Source: Flavobacteriales bacterium (lineage in GTDB: Bacteria > Bacteroidota > Bacteroidia > Flavobacteriales_D > Sanyastnellaceae). Taken from it: DNA of 64,000 nt. Under the pieces are notes generated by a model. The model worked only from the letters and a program-made list of their open reading frames with translations. It ran no database searches and was not told the DNA's origin. A program made the position numbers and the translations under genes. The first letter of the stretch is position 1; every line of letters starts with the position of its first letter. Where the stretch lies: NCBI GenBank assembly GCA_022447625.1, contig JAKVAX010000012.1, forward strand, positions 1 through 64,000, read 5' to 3'. Positions 9,256 through 18,175 of the stretch are shown piece after piece.

Positions 9256-9933
9256 ATGAGAACCATACTAACCCTTACTTTTATTTTATCCTGTTTTGTG
9301 GGCTGCTCACAAAAACCACTGACCTTAATCATCGACACCCTAGACTTTGTCCATAAATCAGCTCAAGATGGCTTCAAAATAACAGTTACCAATCAAGGAA
9401 TTGCGAGCCTGGGGCAGACCGACCAAAATGCGAAAGTCACATTAACAGACTACCCCAATTTTTATACTACGGTCACCTTAGAATCTGACTCAGCTAATAT
9501 TCGAATCCCGATTGATCAGGAACAGGGCTATCTCGAGCTGAGTAATGTTTTTGAGTTAGATACCATCAGAATCAACAAGGTGAAGCTGTATAGCAACTGC
9601 TTCAAAGACTCTATCAAAACAAGAATAGAGTATTATCGAGTTATTAACGACAGTGTCGCTGACCAACCGTATGAAGTAAAATACAAGGAGACTGCAGAAA
9701 AAGGAAAGTGCAAAAGAAGACCTCCTATCAAAACTCCACTTGTTATAAACGACCAAGTATATTTCGTGAGTATTCAAAAGAGAAAATGCGAAGCAGGAGA
9801 AGTCATACATGGACATGGACATAAACCAAAAATGACAGAAAGAAACTACGGGAATTATTCCGGCACAAAGTTTCACTTCAGCTCATATATCGATAGGTAT
9901 ATAAATGTGATAACAGTAGATCTTAATCAGTAA
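9256..9933 (+). CDS. Hypothetical lipoprotein
   Basis: 225 aa. The N terminus (MRTILTLTFILSCFVGCSQK) is a lipoprotein signal with a lipobox ending in Cys17, so the mature protein is probably anchored to the inner or outer membrane. The rest is a soluble beta-rich domain with four Cys in the second half (near NCFKD, KGKCKR and KRKCEAG), and a His-rich HGHGHK stretch near residue 186 that might bind metal. No family recognised. It closes the 3-10 kb accessory stretch. The 9934-10180 gap downstream holds no gene I can support. Confidence 0.6.
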   Translation: MRTILTLTFILSCFVGCSQKPLTLIIDTLDFVHKSAQDGFKITVTNQGIASLGQTDQNAKVTLTDYPNFYTTVTLESDSANIRIPIDQEQGYLELSNVFELDTIRINKVKLYSNCFKDSIKTRIEYYRVINDSVADQPYEVKYKETAEKGKCKRRPPIKTPLVINDQVYFVSIQKRKCEAGEVIHGHGHKPKMTERNYGNYSGTKFHFSSYIDRYINVITVDLNQ

Positions 9934-10149
9934 CCAGGTTCGTAACACTGACAGAATGAGCATCGAAAAGTAACCTCAATAGAAGACTTACTTTTTCTAT
10001 TCCTATTGTCGAATGGACGAACAGTGGCTTTCAAAAGCACAATTAGATAAGAGAAACATGTCCTGCCTAAAAAGTGAGTTCAGCTAAACAACCAGGAGCT
10101 AATGGAAAATCAATTTCAAAGACCAAAAAAAACCTGAAGAGACCATACT

Positions 10150-10192
10150 AATATCTATGCCCCCCCTATCATTTAGCCTTTCAGCCATTTAA
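10150..10192 (-). repeat. 8-bp word repeat at the 3' end of aroK
   Basis: On the aroK coding strand, AAATGGCT-like octamers overlap the last codons and the stop codon. The words are close to the perfect AAATGGCG octamer array at 20305-20357. The match is short, so the assignment is tentative. Confidence 0.4.
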
Positions 10193-10717
10193 CCCACTAG
10201 CCCTCAAAGCCCTAACCTCCTGCACCAACCGATCATACTTCGCCGGCCCCATCCCCAATGCTGGGAAGGTAATGTGTGCATCTTCATAGTAGTCTTTACG
10301 CTCATCTAAATGGCGCTTGACGTAGGCTTGGAGGCCTTCGGCGGTGATGTTGGCAATGAGTGGTCTGTTGGCCTTGCTGTTGATGAGGCGGTGCGATAAA
10401 CTGGCGACATCCATCTGGAGGTAGATGGTGATGCCTTGTTCGTTCATGAACTGCATGTTGTCATAGAAACACGGGGTGCCTCCTCCTGTGGAGAGGACCA
10501 TCGATGGGTGGGTATCGGTGATCTTATGTAGGTAGCTGCGTTCGACACCGCGGAAACCGCTTTCGCCTTCGGCTTCGAAGATTTCTGGAATGGTGCGTTC
10601 AACGCTTTCCGTGATCACGGCATCGAGATCATAGAAAGGGAGATCGAGCATTCGTGCTAGCTTCTTGCCTACTGTGGTTTTACCCACACCCATATATCCG
10701 ACGAGATAGATTCTCAT
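10181..10717 (-). CDS. aroK: Shikimate kinase
   Basis: Phosphorylates shikimate at the 3-hydroxyl with ATP, the fifth step of chorismate synthesis, in the cytosol. 178 aa, normal for the family. Visible motifs: Walker A GYMGVGKTT (residues 7-15), substrate residues D32 (DLD), R56 (FRGVE) and the STGGG loop (76-80), and the lid-region RPL near residue 118. It is divergent from clpB, with a copy of the 13-mer CGCTAGCGCGGAA between them. Its last residues (SGLNG) are encoded by octamer-like repeat DNA, so the extreme C terminus is probably not conserved. Confidence 0.95.
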   Translation of the reverse strand: MRIYLVGYMGVGKTTVGKKLARMLDLPFYDLDAVITESVERTIPEIFEAEGESGFRGVERSYLHKITDTHPSMVLSTGGGTPCFYDNMQFMNEQGITIYLQMDVASLSHRLINSKANRPLIANITAEGLQAYVKRHLDERKDYYEDAHITFPALGMGPAKYDRLVQEVRALRASGLNG

Positions 10718-10750
10718 TGGGCGCTAAGGTCGCGATACTTTCGTCAGCTT

Positions 10751-10763
10751 TTCCGCGCTAGCG
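10751..10763 (-). repeat. 13-mer CGCTAGCGCGGAA, copy 1 (intergenic)
   Basis: Exact copy of the dispersed 13-mer, in the divergent aroK/clpB promoter region, 34 bp upstream of the aroK start and oriented toward aroK. Confidence 0.9.
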
Positions 10764-10872
10764 ATGAAAAAAAGTCAGAAAACATGCACTTTACCTGCCA
10801 GAATTGCTGTTTTCTAATCAAAATCACCCCTTGGCTCAGTAGTTGACTGAATGGTGGTGAAATACTTAGAAA

Positions 10873-13494
10873 ATGGATTTCGGAAAATTTACCATCAAAT
10901 CGCAAGAGGCCATTCAACGCGCACAGCAGATCGCCGTTGGGAATAACAACCAACAGATCGAAGGAGCGCACTTGTTGAAAGGAATGCTGGAGGTCGACGA
11001 AAATGTGACCCCTTACTTGCTGAAGAAGCTGGATGTAAACCTTCCGATGTTTACAGCCATCCTCGACCGTGTAATTGATAGCTACTCGAAAGTAGAAGGC
11101 GGAAACCTTCAACTTTCGCGCACACTCAACCAGTCGCTCATTAAAGCGACCAATATGATCAAGGAGTTCAATGACGAATACGTTTCATTGGAACATCTGC
11201 TACTCGCCATTCTTGATAGCGGCGACCAAGCCTCACAGGTCTTGAAAGACCATGGGGTGACGAAGAAAAACCTTAAAGCAGCCATCATCGAGCTTCGTAA
11301 AGGAGACCGTGTGACCTCTGCTTCACAGGAAGATAATTACAACTCCCTCGAGAAATATGCCCGCAACCTGAATAGCCTTGTCCATGATGGCAAGCTAGAT
11401 CCGGTGATCGGACGTGACGATGAAATTCGCCGCGTGCTGCAGATCTTGAGTCGACGAACTAAGAACAATCCCATCCTTATCGGTGAGCCTGGGGTAGGTA
11501 AAACCGCTATCGCGGAAGGGATCGCTCATCGTATCGTCGATGGAGACGTCCCAGAGAACCTGCAGTCGAAAGTCTTGTACTCGCTTGATATGGGTGCCCT
11601 TGTTGCCGGAGCGAAATACAAAGGCGAATTCGAAGAACGCCTGAAAAGTGTCGTTAAGGAAGTTCAGAACTCCGATGGAGAGGTCATTCTCTTCATTGAT
11701 GAGATCCACACGCTAGTAGGTGCTGGAAAAGGAGAAGGTGCCATGGATGCAGCGAATATCCTCAAGCCTGCCCTGGCCCGTGGTGAATTGCGTGCTATCG
11801 GAGCCACTACGCTCAATGAGTACCAGAAGTACTTCGAAAAAGACAAGGCGCTAGAGCGTCGTTTCCAGAAGATTGTCGTTGATGAACCGGATCGCGATAG
11901 CGCGATTTCCATCCTCCGCGGTATTAAGGAGAAATACGAGAACCACCACAAGGTGCAGATCAAAGACGACGCGATCATTGCAGCGGTGGAGCTTTCGACG
12001 CGTTACATCTCTGATCGTTTCCTTCCAGATAAAGCCATCGACCTCATCGATGAAGCCGCTAGTAAACTCCGCATGGAGATTAACTCCAAGCCGGAAGAAC
12101 TGGATGAGATTGATCGTCGCATCATGCAATTGGAGATTGAACGCGAAGCCATCAAGCGCGAGAACGACACCGTAAAGCTGGAAGAACTTGCTCGTGAATT
12201 GGCTGAGCTCAATGAAACGCGTGACGGACTCAAAGCACGCTGGCAAGCCGAGAAAGACATTGTCGATCAAATCCAAAACGGAAAGAAAGACATTGAGCGT
12301 TTGAAGCTGGAAGCCGAACGTGCTGAGCGCGATGGCGACTACGGAAGAGTCGCTGAAATCCGCTATGGACAGCTCAAAGAAGCAGAACTGCAGATTGAAG
12401 ACGGCAAGGCGAAATTGGCGGAACTTCAGTCCAACAGCAAGATGATCAAGGAGGAAGTCGATCCAGAAGAAATCGCTGATGTAGTGGCTAACTGGACAGG
12501 TATCCCGGTGACGCGTATGCTCGAAAGCGAACGCGAAAAACTGCTTCGACTCGAAGACGAACTCGCTAAACGCGTGGTAGGTCAGAACGAAGCCATCATT
12601 GCTGTTTCCGATGCGGTTCGTCGTTCAAGATCAGGTTTGGCCGATGAAAAGAAACCCATCGGAAGCTTCATCTTCTTAGGTACTACTGGAGTAGGAAAAA
12701 CAGAGCTGGCAAAGGCCCTCAGCGAATTCCTCTTCAACGACGAAAACGCGATGACGCGTATCGACATGAGTGAGTACCAAGAACGTCACAGTGTAAGCCG
12801 CTTGGTTGGAGCCCCTCCAGGATACGTCGGTTATGATGAAGGCGGTCAACTCACGGAGGCTGTCCGACGCAAACCATACAGCGTAGTGCTTCTCGATGAA
12901 ATCGAAAAGGCCCACCCAGATGTCTTCAACGTCTTGTTGCAAGTGCTAGACGACGGACGATTGACAGACAACAAGGGACGCGTGGTGAACTTCAAGAACA
13001 CCATCATCATCATGACTTCCAACGCCGGAAGCCACATCATTCAAGACAACTACGAGAAGATGGAGCCAGGTCAAGAGGCCATGACCTTCGAAATGACTAA
13101 GTCGGCCGTTTACGACTTGCTCCGTCAATCGATTCGTCCTGAATTCCTCAACCGCATCGACGAAACCATCATGTTCACTCCACTCTCACGGAAGGAAATC
13201 GGTGGCATCGTCAAGCTACAACTCGCCCGCCTCAGCGATCGCCTCGAACGCGCAGGCATCGAAATGGTGGCCAGCAAAGACGCCATCGCCTACCTCGCCG
13301 AAGAAGGCTACGACCCTCAATTCGGCGCGCGTCCAGTCAAACGTGTTATCCAAAAATCAGTGCTGAACGAGCTCTCCAAAGCCATCCTCAGCAACTCGAT
13401 TGACAAAGAAGCACGTGTAGTACTAGATGTGTTTGACGGCCAGATTGTGTTTAGGCATGAGTTGGAGGAGGAAGAGGTTGTGGAGTTTATGTAA
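10873..13494 (+). CDS. clpB: ATP-dependent disaggregase ClpB
   Basis: Hexameric AAA+ chaperone that works with DnaK to pull proteins out of aggregates. 873 aa, full length. In order: Clp_N repeats (1-150), AAA-1 with Walker A GEPGVGKT (204-211) and Walker [10 protein letters not shown], the coiled-coil M domain (about 400-540), AAA-2 with Walker A GTTGVGKT (603-610), and the D2-small C-terminal domain. The M domain distinguishes it from ClpA and ClpC. No CIRCE element is visible upstream. A terminator and heptad repeats follow. Confidence 0.97.
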   Translation: MDFGKFTIKSQEAIQRAQQIAVGNNNQQIEGAHLLKGMLEVDENVTPYLLKKLDVNLPMFTAILDRVIDSYSKVEGGNLQLSRTLNQSLIKATNMIKEFNDEYVSLEHLLLAILDSGDQASQVLKDHGVTKKNLKAAIIELRKGDRVTSASQEDNYNSLEKYARNLNSLVHDGKLDPVIGRDDEIRRVLQILSRRTKNNPILIGEPGVGKTAIAEGIAHRIVDGDVPENLQSKVLYSLDMGALVAGAKYKGEFEERLKSVVKEVQNSDGEVILFIDEIHTLVGAGKGEGAMDAANILKPALARGELRAIGATTLNEYQKYFEKDKALERRFQKIVVDEPDRDSAISILRGIKEKYENHHKVQIKDDAIIAAVELSTRYISDRFLPDKAIDLIDEAASKLRMEINSKPEELDEIDRRIMQLEIEREAIKRENDTVKLEELARELAELNETRDGLKARWQAEKDIVDQIQNGKKDIERLKLEAERAERDGDYGRVAEIRYGQLKEAELQIEDGKAKLAELQSNSKMIKEEVDPEEIADVVANWTGIPVTRMLESEREKLLRLEDELAKRVVGQNEAIIAVSDAVRRSRSGLADEKKPIGSFIFLGTTGVGKTELAKALSEFLFNDENAMTRIDMSEYQERHSVSRLVGAPPGYVGYDEGGQLTEAVRRKPYSVVLLDEIEKAHPDVFNVLLQVLDDGRLTDNKGRVVNFKNTIIIMTSNAGSHIIQDNYEKMEPGQEAMTFEMTKSAVYDLLRQSIRPEFLNRIDETIMFTPLSRKEIGGIVKLQLARLSDRLERAGIEMVASKDAIAYLAEEGYDPQFGARPVKRVIQKSVLNELSKAILSNSIDKEARVVLDVFDGQIVFRHELEEEEVVEFM

Positions 13495-13500
13495 AAATCA

Positions 13501-13536
13501 GGCCTAAGGCCTAGGGCTTATGGCGTAAGGCTTAGG
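13501..13536 (+). repeat. Heptad repeat island after clpB
   Basis: Starts six nt after the clpB stop. Five 7-bp words of the AGGCTTA/TGGCGTA type run in tandem in the clpB orientation. Confidence 0.8.
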
Positions 13537-13553
13537 TACGACACTATTGATTT

Positions 13554-13577
13554 AAGGGACGCATTTCGCGTCCCTTT
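13554..13577 (+). terminator. Intrinsic terminator of clpB
   Basis: Perfect stem AGGGACGC / GCGTCCCT with a 5-nt loop followed by a short T run. Nearly symmetrical, so it may also serve the convergent gene. Confidence 0.8.
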
Positions 13578-13650
13578 CAATTGTCCTCTACTTGATTTGT
13601 AGATGGAGGTAAATACTGGTGAAATTTTACTTTACGCGAAAAGTCACAGG

Positions 13651-13716
13651 CATAAGCCTTTGGCTTAAGCTCCCCTTACATAAGCCTTACGCCATCAGCC
13701 ATAAGCCTATTTAATA
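13651..13716 (-). repeat. Heptad repeat island after the FAH-family gene
   Basis: 7-bp words such as ATAAGCC and TTACGCC. On the minus strand the array begins with the TAG stop codon of the hydrolase gene. It mirrors the island after clpB on the other side of the terminator. Confidence 0.75.
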
Positions 13717-14321
13717 GGTACCTTGAACATCCACTGGTCTTCCAAATACCCCTCAAGCTTATCATCAATAGCCACCGGCCCAACACCTGCTGGTGTGCCC
13801 GTGAAAATGAGATCCCCCATTTTGAGGGTCATGAATTGAGAGACGTGAGCGATGATTTGATCAACGCTGAAGATCATGTCGCTGGTGTTTCCTATTTGGA
13901 CTTTCTCGCCGTTTTTTTCGAGGTGGAAGTTGATGTCTTGAATTCCCTTGAACTGGTCGAGGGGAAGGAATTTGCGTGAAACGACCGCGGAGCCATCAAA
14001 GGCTTTGGCCTTTTCCCATGGGTGCCCCTTCTCTTTGCATTTTTGTTGAACGTCACGGGCGGTGAAGTCAATGCCTAGTCCTACTTGATCGTAGTATTTG
14101 TGGGCGTGCTTTTCTTCGATGTACTTCCCTAGTCGGTTGATCTTCACAATCAACTCCACCTCAAAATGAAGGTCGTTCGTCCATTCAGGAATAAACAGCG
14201 GATTACGGTTCGGTAAGATTGAACTGTCCGGCTTACAAAAGAACATCGGTTCCGTAGGCACTTTGTTATTCAACTCCTTCGCGTGATTAGCGTAGTTTCT
14301 TCCAATGCAAATGATTTTCAT
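13707..14321 (-). CDS. Fumarylacetoacetate hydrolase family protein
   Basis: 204-aa cytosolic enzyme of the FAH superfamily, which hydrolyses or decarboxylates acylpyruvate-type substrates with a divalent metal. The ATG at 14321 starts the family-typical MKIICIGRNYANHAKEL; an upstream in-frame start would add seven extra residues. Metal-binding acidic residues lie in HFEVELIV (near residue 58) and in GIDFTARD (near residue 87). FTGTPAGVGP near residue 172 is the conserved C-terminal loop. The short single-domain form suggests acylpyruvase (YisK/FAHD1-like) activity rather than true fumarylacetoacetase; the substrate is not provable from sequence. Confidence 0.9.
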   Translation of the reverse strand: MKIICIGRNYANHAKELNNKVPTEPMFFCKPDSSILPNRNPLFIPEWTNDLHFEVELIVKINRLGKYIEEKHAHKYYDQVGLGIDFTARDVQQKCKEKGHPWEKAKAFDGSAVVSRKFLPLDQFKGIQDINFHLEKNGEKVQIGNTSDMIFSVDQIIAHVSQFMTLKMGDLIFTGTPAGVGPVAIDDKLEGYLEDQWMFKVPIK

Positions 14322-14397
14322 GGGGCAAAGGTAGGTAAGCAAGGATTAGGTTCGCCGTGGGTTTTTATCCAGTAAGGGATAATCTCTCGCGAATAGG

Positions 14398-14527
14398 CTA
14401 GATGCTCAGGCCGCCTGCGGCGGTTAGCATGGTTAGTCCGCTTACAGCGGTTAGCATGATTAGTCCACATAAGACGGATAGCCTGGTTAGGCACTAACCC
14501 CACGGACGCCGGACGCCGGATGCCAGA
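14398..14527. repeat. Composite repeat island: GGTTAG hairpins then GGACGCC heptads
   Basis: Left part: a GCCGCCTGCGGCGG hairpin and GGTTAGCATGGTTAG words, repeated with drift. Right part: three tandem GGACGCC-type heptads (14504-14524). It fills the gap between the divergent FAH and MDR genes. No clear promoter was recognised inside it. Confidence 0.75.
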
Positions 14528-14586
14528 GTGAAAAGTAACTTCCCAGCCACAAGATCGTCTTACCCCTACACTAACCCCTAACCCGC

Positions 14587-15543
14587 ATGCTCGCCATCAC
14601 TAAAACCAAATACGGTGGACCCGAAGTCTTATCTCTCGCTGAAGTGGAGAAACCTGCGCCGAAGGAAGATGAATTGCTTGTCAAAGTAGAAGGCAATTCT
14701 GTGAACCCTGCGGATTGGCATGTGATGCGTGGTTCTCCGTTTTTTGCGCGTCTTTCGTTTGGCTTGTTTAAGCCGAAGAACAAAATCTTGGGAGCAGATT
14801 TCGCCGGTGTTATTGAAGCAGTAGGCAGCAAGGTTCAAGGCTTTGAAGTTGGCGACCATGTGTACGGAGAGTCATTGCGTGGCGGGGCTTTCGCTGAATA
14901 CCTAGCGGTGAAACCCGCAGCTTGTGCAAAGTATGACTCCAACATCCCAGCGGTATTCATGGCGTGTGTTCCGGTGGCGGGGTTGACTGCGTTTCAAGCG
15001 GTAGAGACTCATGGCAATGTAGTGATCGGAGAACGTGTCCTCATCAACGGCGCCTCTGGCGGGGTTGGACATTTCGCAGTACAACTCGCGAAGTGGAAAG
15101 GAGCACATGTGACCGCAGTCTGTTCGAAGAAGAATGAATCGTTCGTCCGCAACCTAGGAGCGGATGACGTCATCCCTTACGATGAAATCGATATCCACTC
15201 CCACACCGAGGTCTACGACGTCGTATTCGACATCCACGGCAACCTCAACTATAAAGACTTTAAACGCATGGGCAAACGTGGCGTCCTGGTCGGATTCACA
15301 GGCATGGGTAACATGCTCAACGTCCTCATCAATAGCGGACTTCGAAAGTACCCCCTCGCCCAGTTCACCGCAGAAGCCAATACTCCGGATTTAGAGATTC
15401 TTGCCCGGTTAATCCATGATGGGGTGATTGAGCCGAAGGTCACCACGGTGTATGCTTTTGAGGAGATTCCTGAGGCTATTCGCGTGCTTGAGGAAATGAG
15501 GACAACGGGGAAAATAGGCGTAAGGCTCGGGGATAGGCTTTAG
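14587..15543 (+). CDS. NAD(P)-dependent MDR-superfamily oxidoreductase (quinone oxidoreductase-like)
   Basis: 318-aa medium-chain dehydrogenase/reductase. The N-terminal GroES-like fold has NSVNPADWHVMRG (near residue 38), GADFAGVIEAVG and GDHVYG. The Rossmann fold has NGASGGVGHFAVQLAK (near residue 151). The catalytic and structural zinc cysteines of alcohol dehydrogenases are absent, which points to a zinc-independent reductase of quinones or enones using NADPH. The substrate is unknown. The last residues and the TAG stop are encoded by the heptad repeat TAGGCGT..TAGGCTT, so the C-terminal tail has been rewritten by repeat DNA. Confidence 0.88.
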   Translation: MLAITKTKYGGPEVLSLAEVEKPAPKEDELLVKVEGNSVNPADWHVMRGSPFFARLSFGLFKPKNKILGADFAGVIEAVGSKVQGFEVGDHVYGESLRGGAFAEYLAVKPAACAKYDSNIPAVFMACVPVAGLTAFQAVETHGNVVIGERVLINGASGGVGHFAVQLAKWKGAHVTAVCSKKNESFVRNLGADDVIPYDEIDIHSHTEVYDVVFDIHGNLNYKDFKRMGKRGVLVGFTGMGNMLNVLINSGLRKYPLAQFTAEANTPDLEILARLIHDGVIEPKVTTVYAFEEIPEAIRVLEEMRTTGKIGVRLGDRL

Positions 15544-15640
15544 GCGTTAGTGGGATTAGCATGGTTAGGCCGCCTACGGCCGTTAGGGGCACGCATGAGT
15601 GCCCTTAGCAACGGAAGCCGGACGCCGGACGCCGGAGCAA
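15519..15640 (+). repeat. Composite repeat island overlapping an MDR gene end
   Basis: 7-bp TAGGCTT-type words run through the last codons and stop of the MDR gene. They are followed by TTAGCATGGTTAG, a GGCCGCCTACGGCC hairpin, the near-palindrome GGGCACGCATGAGTGCCC (15587-15604), and GGACGCC heptads (15613-15637). Confidence 0.85.
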
Positions 15641-15641
15641 A

Positions 15642-15923
15642 TTACTCCTCATCCACCCGCGTAAACCGAATCCACCCCAACTTCACTTCTACTTCCGTCT
15701 TCGTGGGCTCTTGGGTGCTGTCTGCTTGTTCTTCTAGGTTGAGTCGATCTGAGAGTTCGTCGACGAGTTTGCCGCCTAGGTAGCCCATGACGGGCCAGAA
15801 ACCTTCGACTTTCCTTTTAGCCATCGACTCTTCCTGCTTCGTAGAATCGGAAGCAGCTTGCTGAGCTTCGGCCGAAAAGGTCAAACCAACAAAAAGGCAG
15901 AGCATTAAAAAGAGTCGTTTCAT
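15642..15923 (-). CDS. Hypothetical secreted protein
   Basis: 93 aa from the ATG at 15923, which gives a signal peptide (MKRLFLMLCLFVGLTFSAEA) with probable cleavage before QQAAS. The mature part is short, hydrophilic and acidic at its C terminus (TRVDEE). No family recognised. The gene is divergent from the broken DUF3667-like gene and its 3' end abuts a composite repeat island. Confidence 0.6.
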   Translation of the reverse strand: MKRLFLMLCLFVGLTFSAEAQQAASDSTKQEESMAKRKVEGFWPVMGYLGGKLVDELSDRLNLEEQADSTQEPTKTEVEVKLGWIRFTRVDEE

Positions 15924-15990
15924 GGCGTACATCCGTAAGACGATCAATGTCGGGGAGAAGTTACTGCAAAATCGGTTTTATATTGAGCAC

Positions 15991-16731
15991 GTGAAAAGTG
16001 AAAAGAGATGTTTGAATTGTGAAAGTCTGTTGGACGAAAAGTTCAAATTTTGTCCGGAGTGCGGGCAGGACACAGAAGATACCGCCTAATCTATCGGCGG
16101 TTTTATCAAACATTTCCTGAATGATTATTTCACCTTCGACAGCAAAATTATTCGAAGCTTCACTCCGCTTCTCTTCAAGCCGGGCTTTTTGACCGAAGAG
16201 TTCTTTGAAGGACGACGCGTACGCTACATCCCGCCGTTGCGGATGTACATCTTTGTTTCGGTTGTCTTTTTTTTGGTGCTATCTCTATTGGGTGGAAGCC
16301 ATGAGGCGATGCCGGATGAAGACCGTTTCTGGAATGATTTCTTCGGTTCGTTTTTGCCGAAAGTATTCTTCGTTCTCTTACCGATGTTCGCTTTGATATT
16401 ATTTGGACTCTACGCCCGAAGGAAAATCTCTTACGTGAAGCATTTTGTGTTTTCGCTGCACTTCCACGCCTTTTTGTTCATCCTGATCCTGGTTTATCTG
16501 TTGATTTCTGAAGTCTTCGAAAAACTAGAATTGATCATTGTCAATCAGATCTTATCACCGCTCATCGGATTGAGCTTCTTAGGCTATCTCTTCATTGCGA
16601 TGAAGCGCACCTATGATCAAAATTGGGGTAAGACCTTGTTGAAGTTCTTTTTACTTTGTCTCGCCTACGGCGGAATCTTATTTATCGTCATCAGTTTCAG
16701 CTTGTTGATCTTCCAGAGTCAAGGGAATTAG
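15991..16731 (+). pseudogene. DUF3667-like zinc-ribbon membrane protein broken by an in-frame TAA
   Basis: One continuous frame encodes an N-terminal zinc ribbon (CLNC and CPECGQ, two CxxC pairs within residues 7-27), then after a single TAA (16087-16089) the family-typical stretch FLTEEFFEGRRVRYIPPLR, and four to five hydrophobic segments. DUF3667 proteins carry exactly this order: ribbon, short linker, membrane domain. No frame change is needed, only one stop, and a C-to-T change (CAA to TAA) would account for it. The start is uncertain: GTG 15991 shown, ATG 15922 is in the same frame. The downstream part could still be made from a TTG at 16189 but would lack the ribbon. Alternatively this is a sequencing error. 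Confidence 0.75.
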
Positions 16732-16762
16732 AATTTGTAAATTCGCAGCCCAATCAAATGCT

Positions 16763-17977
16763 ATGGAGAAGATCAAGATCGGAATCATCCGTGAGGGGAA
16801 GGTGCCGCCAGACAAACGTGTGCCCCTGTCGCCGAAACAGTGTAAACAGGTCGTAGATACCTACCCAAATGTTGATCTCGTCGTTCAGCCGAGTCCTATC
16901 CGTAAGTACCAAGACCACGAATACGAAGCCCAAGGCATCACCCTCCAAGAAGATCTTTCTGATCGCGACATCCTGATCGGAGTCAAAGAAGTTCCGATCG
17001 ACATGCTTATCCCAAGCAAGACCTATCTTTTCTTCTCCCACACCTTCAAGCTCCAACCATACAACGCCAAGTTACTTCGCGCTATCCTCGATAAGAAGGT
17101 CCGCCTGATCGACTACGAGGTGATCAAAAACGCCGGTGGTAAACGACTCATCGGTTTTGGTCGTTACGCCGGAGTGGTAGGATGCTTCAACGGCTTTAGA
17201 ACCTTCGGACTCAAGCACAACCTCTATAATCTCAAACCAGCGCACGAATGTGAAGACCGTGCAGAGATGGAAGGGGAATTGGCCAAAGTAAATCTCCCAG
17301 CCAACACCAAGATCGTCCTCACCGGTTTTGGTCGTGTTGGACACGGAGCACGCGAGATCATGAAGTTGGTTCCAGCCACGGAAGTTTCAAAAGAAGACTT
17401 CCTCACCAAAGAATTCGATGGCGCCGTATTCACCCACCTTGACACTGAGTCATACAACGCACGCATCTCAGATGGCGGCTTCGACAAATCAGAGTTCTAC
17501 GGGGATCCATCAGGATACAAGAGCACCTTCCCAACCTACGCCGCCGTAGCCGACATGTACATCGCATGTCACTACTACGCCGAAGGAGCTCCATTCCTCT
17601 ACACCCGCGATGACATGAAGAACGCCGATTGGAACGTCAGCGTAGTCGCCGACATCAGTTGCGACATCGACGGCCCCGTTGCGAGCACCATCAAGCCATC
17701 TACTATCGCTGACCCTATCTATGGCTACGACCCAACTACAGAGTCAGAGGTAGACTTCCAACAAGAAGGAGCCATCGCCGTCATGGCGGTAGACAACCTC
17801 CCTTGCGAACTCCCAAAAGACGCCAGCGAAGACTTCGGAGACGAGCTACTCAAGCATGTCCTTCCGTTGTTGATCAACGGTGACCAGGATGATATTCTCC
17901 AAAGGGCTACAGAAACGACGCTTGACGGGGAGCTTGCGGAGGATTACGCTTACTTGGAGGAGTACTCGAATTCTTAA
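16763..17977 (+). CDS. AlaDh/PNT-family NAD(P)-dependent dehydrogenase (saccharopine/alanine dehydrogenase-like)
   Basis: 404-aa cytosolic oxidoreductase. The N terminus (GIIREGKVPPDKRVPLSPKQ) is the AlaDh/PNT substrate-domain signature. The Rossmann motif VLTGFGRVGHGA (near residue 184) binds NAD(P). KTYLFFSHTFKLQ and DYEVIKNAGGKR in the first half match the lysine-forming saccharopine dehydrogenase branch more than classical alanine dehydrogenase. The exact substrate (alanine, saccharopine or another amino acid) cannot be settled here. Convergent with the TonB-like gene, separated by a large repeat island. Confidence 0.82.
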   Translation: MEKIKIGIIREGKVPPDKRVPLSPKQCKQVVDTYPNVDLVVQPSPIRKYQDHEYEAQGITLQEDLSDRDILIGVKEVPIDMLIPSKTYLFFSHTFKLQPYNAKLLRAILDKKVRLIDYEVIKNAGGKRLIGFGRYAGVVGCFNGFRTFGLKHNLYNLKPAHECEDRAEMEGELAKVNLPANTKIVLTGFGRVGHGAREIMKLVPATEVSKEDFLTKEFDGAVFTHLDTESYNARISDGGFDKSEFYGDPSGYKSTFPTYAAVADMYIACHYYAEGAPFLYTRDDMKNADWNVSVVADISCDIDGPVASTIKPSTIADPIYGYDPTTESEVDFQQEGAIAVMAVDNLPCELPKDASEDFGDELLKHVLPLLINGDQDDILQRATETTLDGELAEDYAYLEEYSNS

Positions 17978-17988
17978 GGAGGCATTTC

Positions 17989-18152
17989 GGTAGACCGTGG
18001 ACTGTGGACTGTGGACAGATGGGGTGATCGTGGTTCGTGGTAACTCACTAACCATGGTAACCATGCTAAGGGCACGCATGCGTGCCCCTAACCGCCGCAG
18101 GCGGACTAACCATGCCAATCACCACTAACGCCTATAGCCTAAAGCCTAACGC
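17989..18152. repeat. Composite repeat island between convergent genes
   Basis: TGGACTG heptads (three tandem, 17997-18017), GATCGTG/GTTCGTG heptads, CTAACCATGG words, the perfect 18-bp palindrome GGGCACGCATGCGTGCCC (18070-18087), a CCGCCGCAGGCGG hairpin, and GCCTATA/GCCTAAA heptads (18130-18152) in the orientation of the minus-strand gene. Confidence 0.85.
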
Positions 18153-18175
18153 CAATAAACGCTCCGCGTTTATTG
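18153..18175 (-). terminator. Hairpin covering the stop codon of the TonB-like gene
   Basis: Perfect 10-bp stem CAATAAACGC / GCGTTTATTG with a 3-nt loop. The TAA stop (18170-18172) lies inside the stem. There is no T run, so it may be an RNA-stability element rather than a classical terminator. Confidence 0.5.

Noticed and set aside
11395-13128. Several frames antisense to clpB
   Set aside because: They mirror the coding bias of clpB and have no independent signals.
16087-16089. Selenocysteine or pyrrolysine recoding at the DUF3667 stop
   Set aside because: The codon is TAA, which is not used for either residue.
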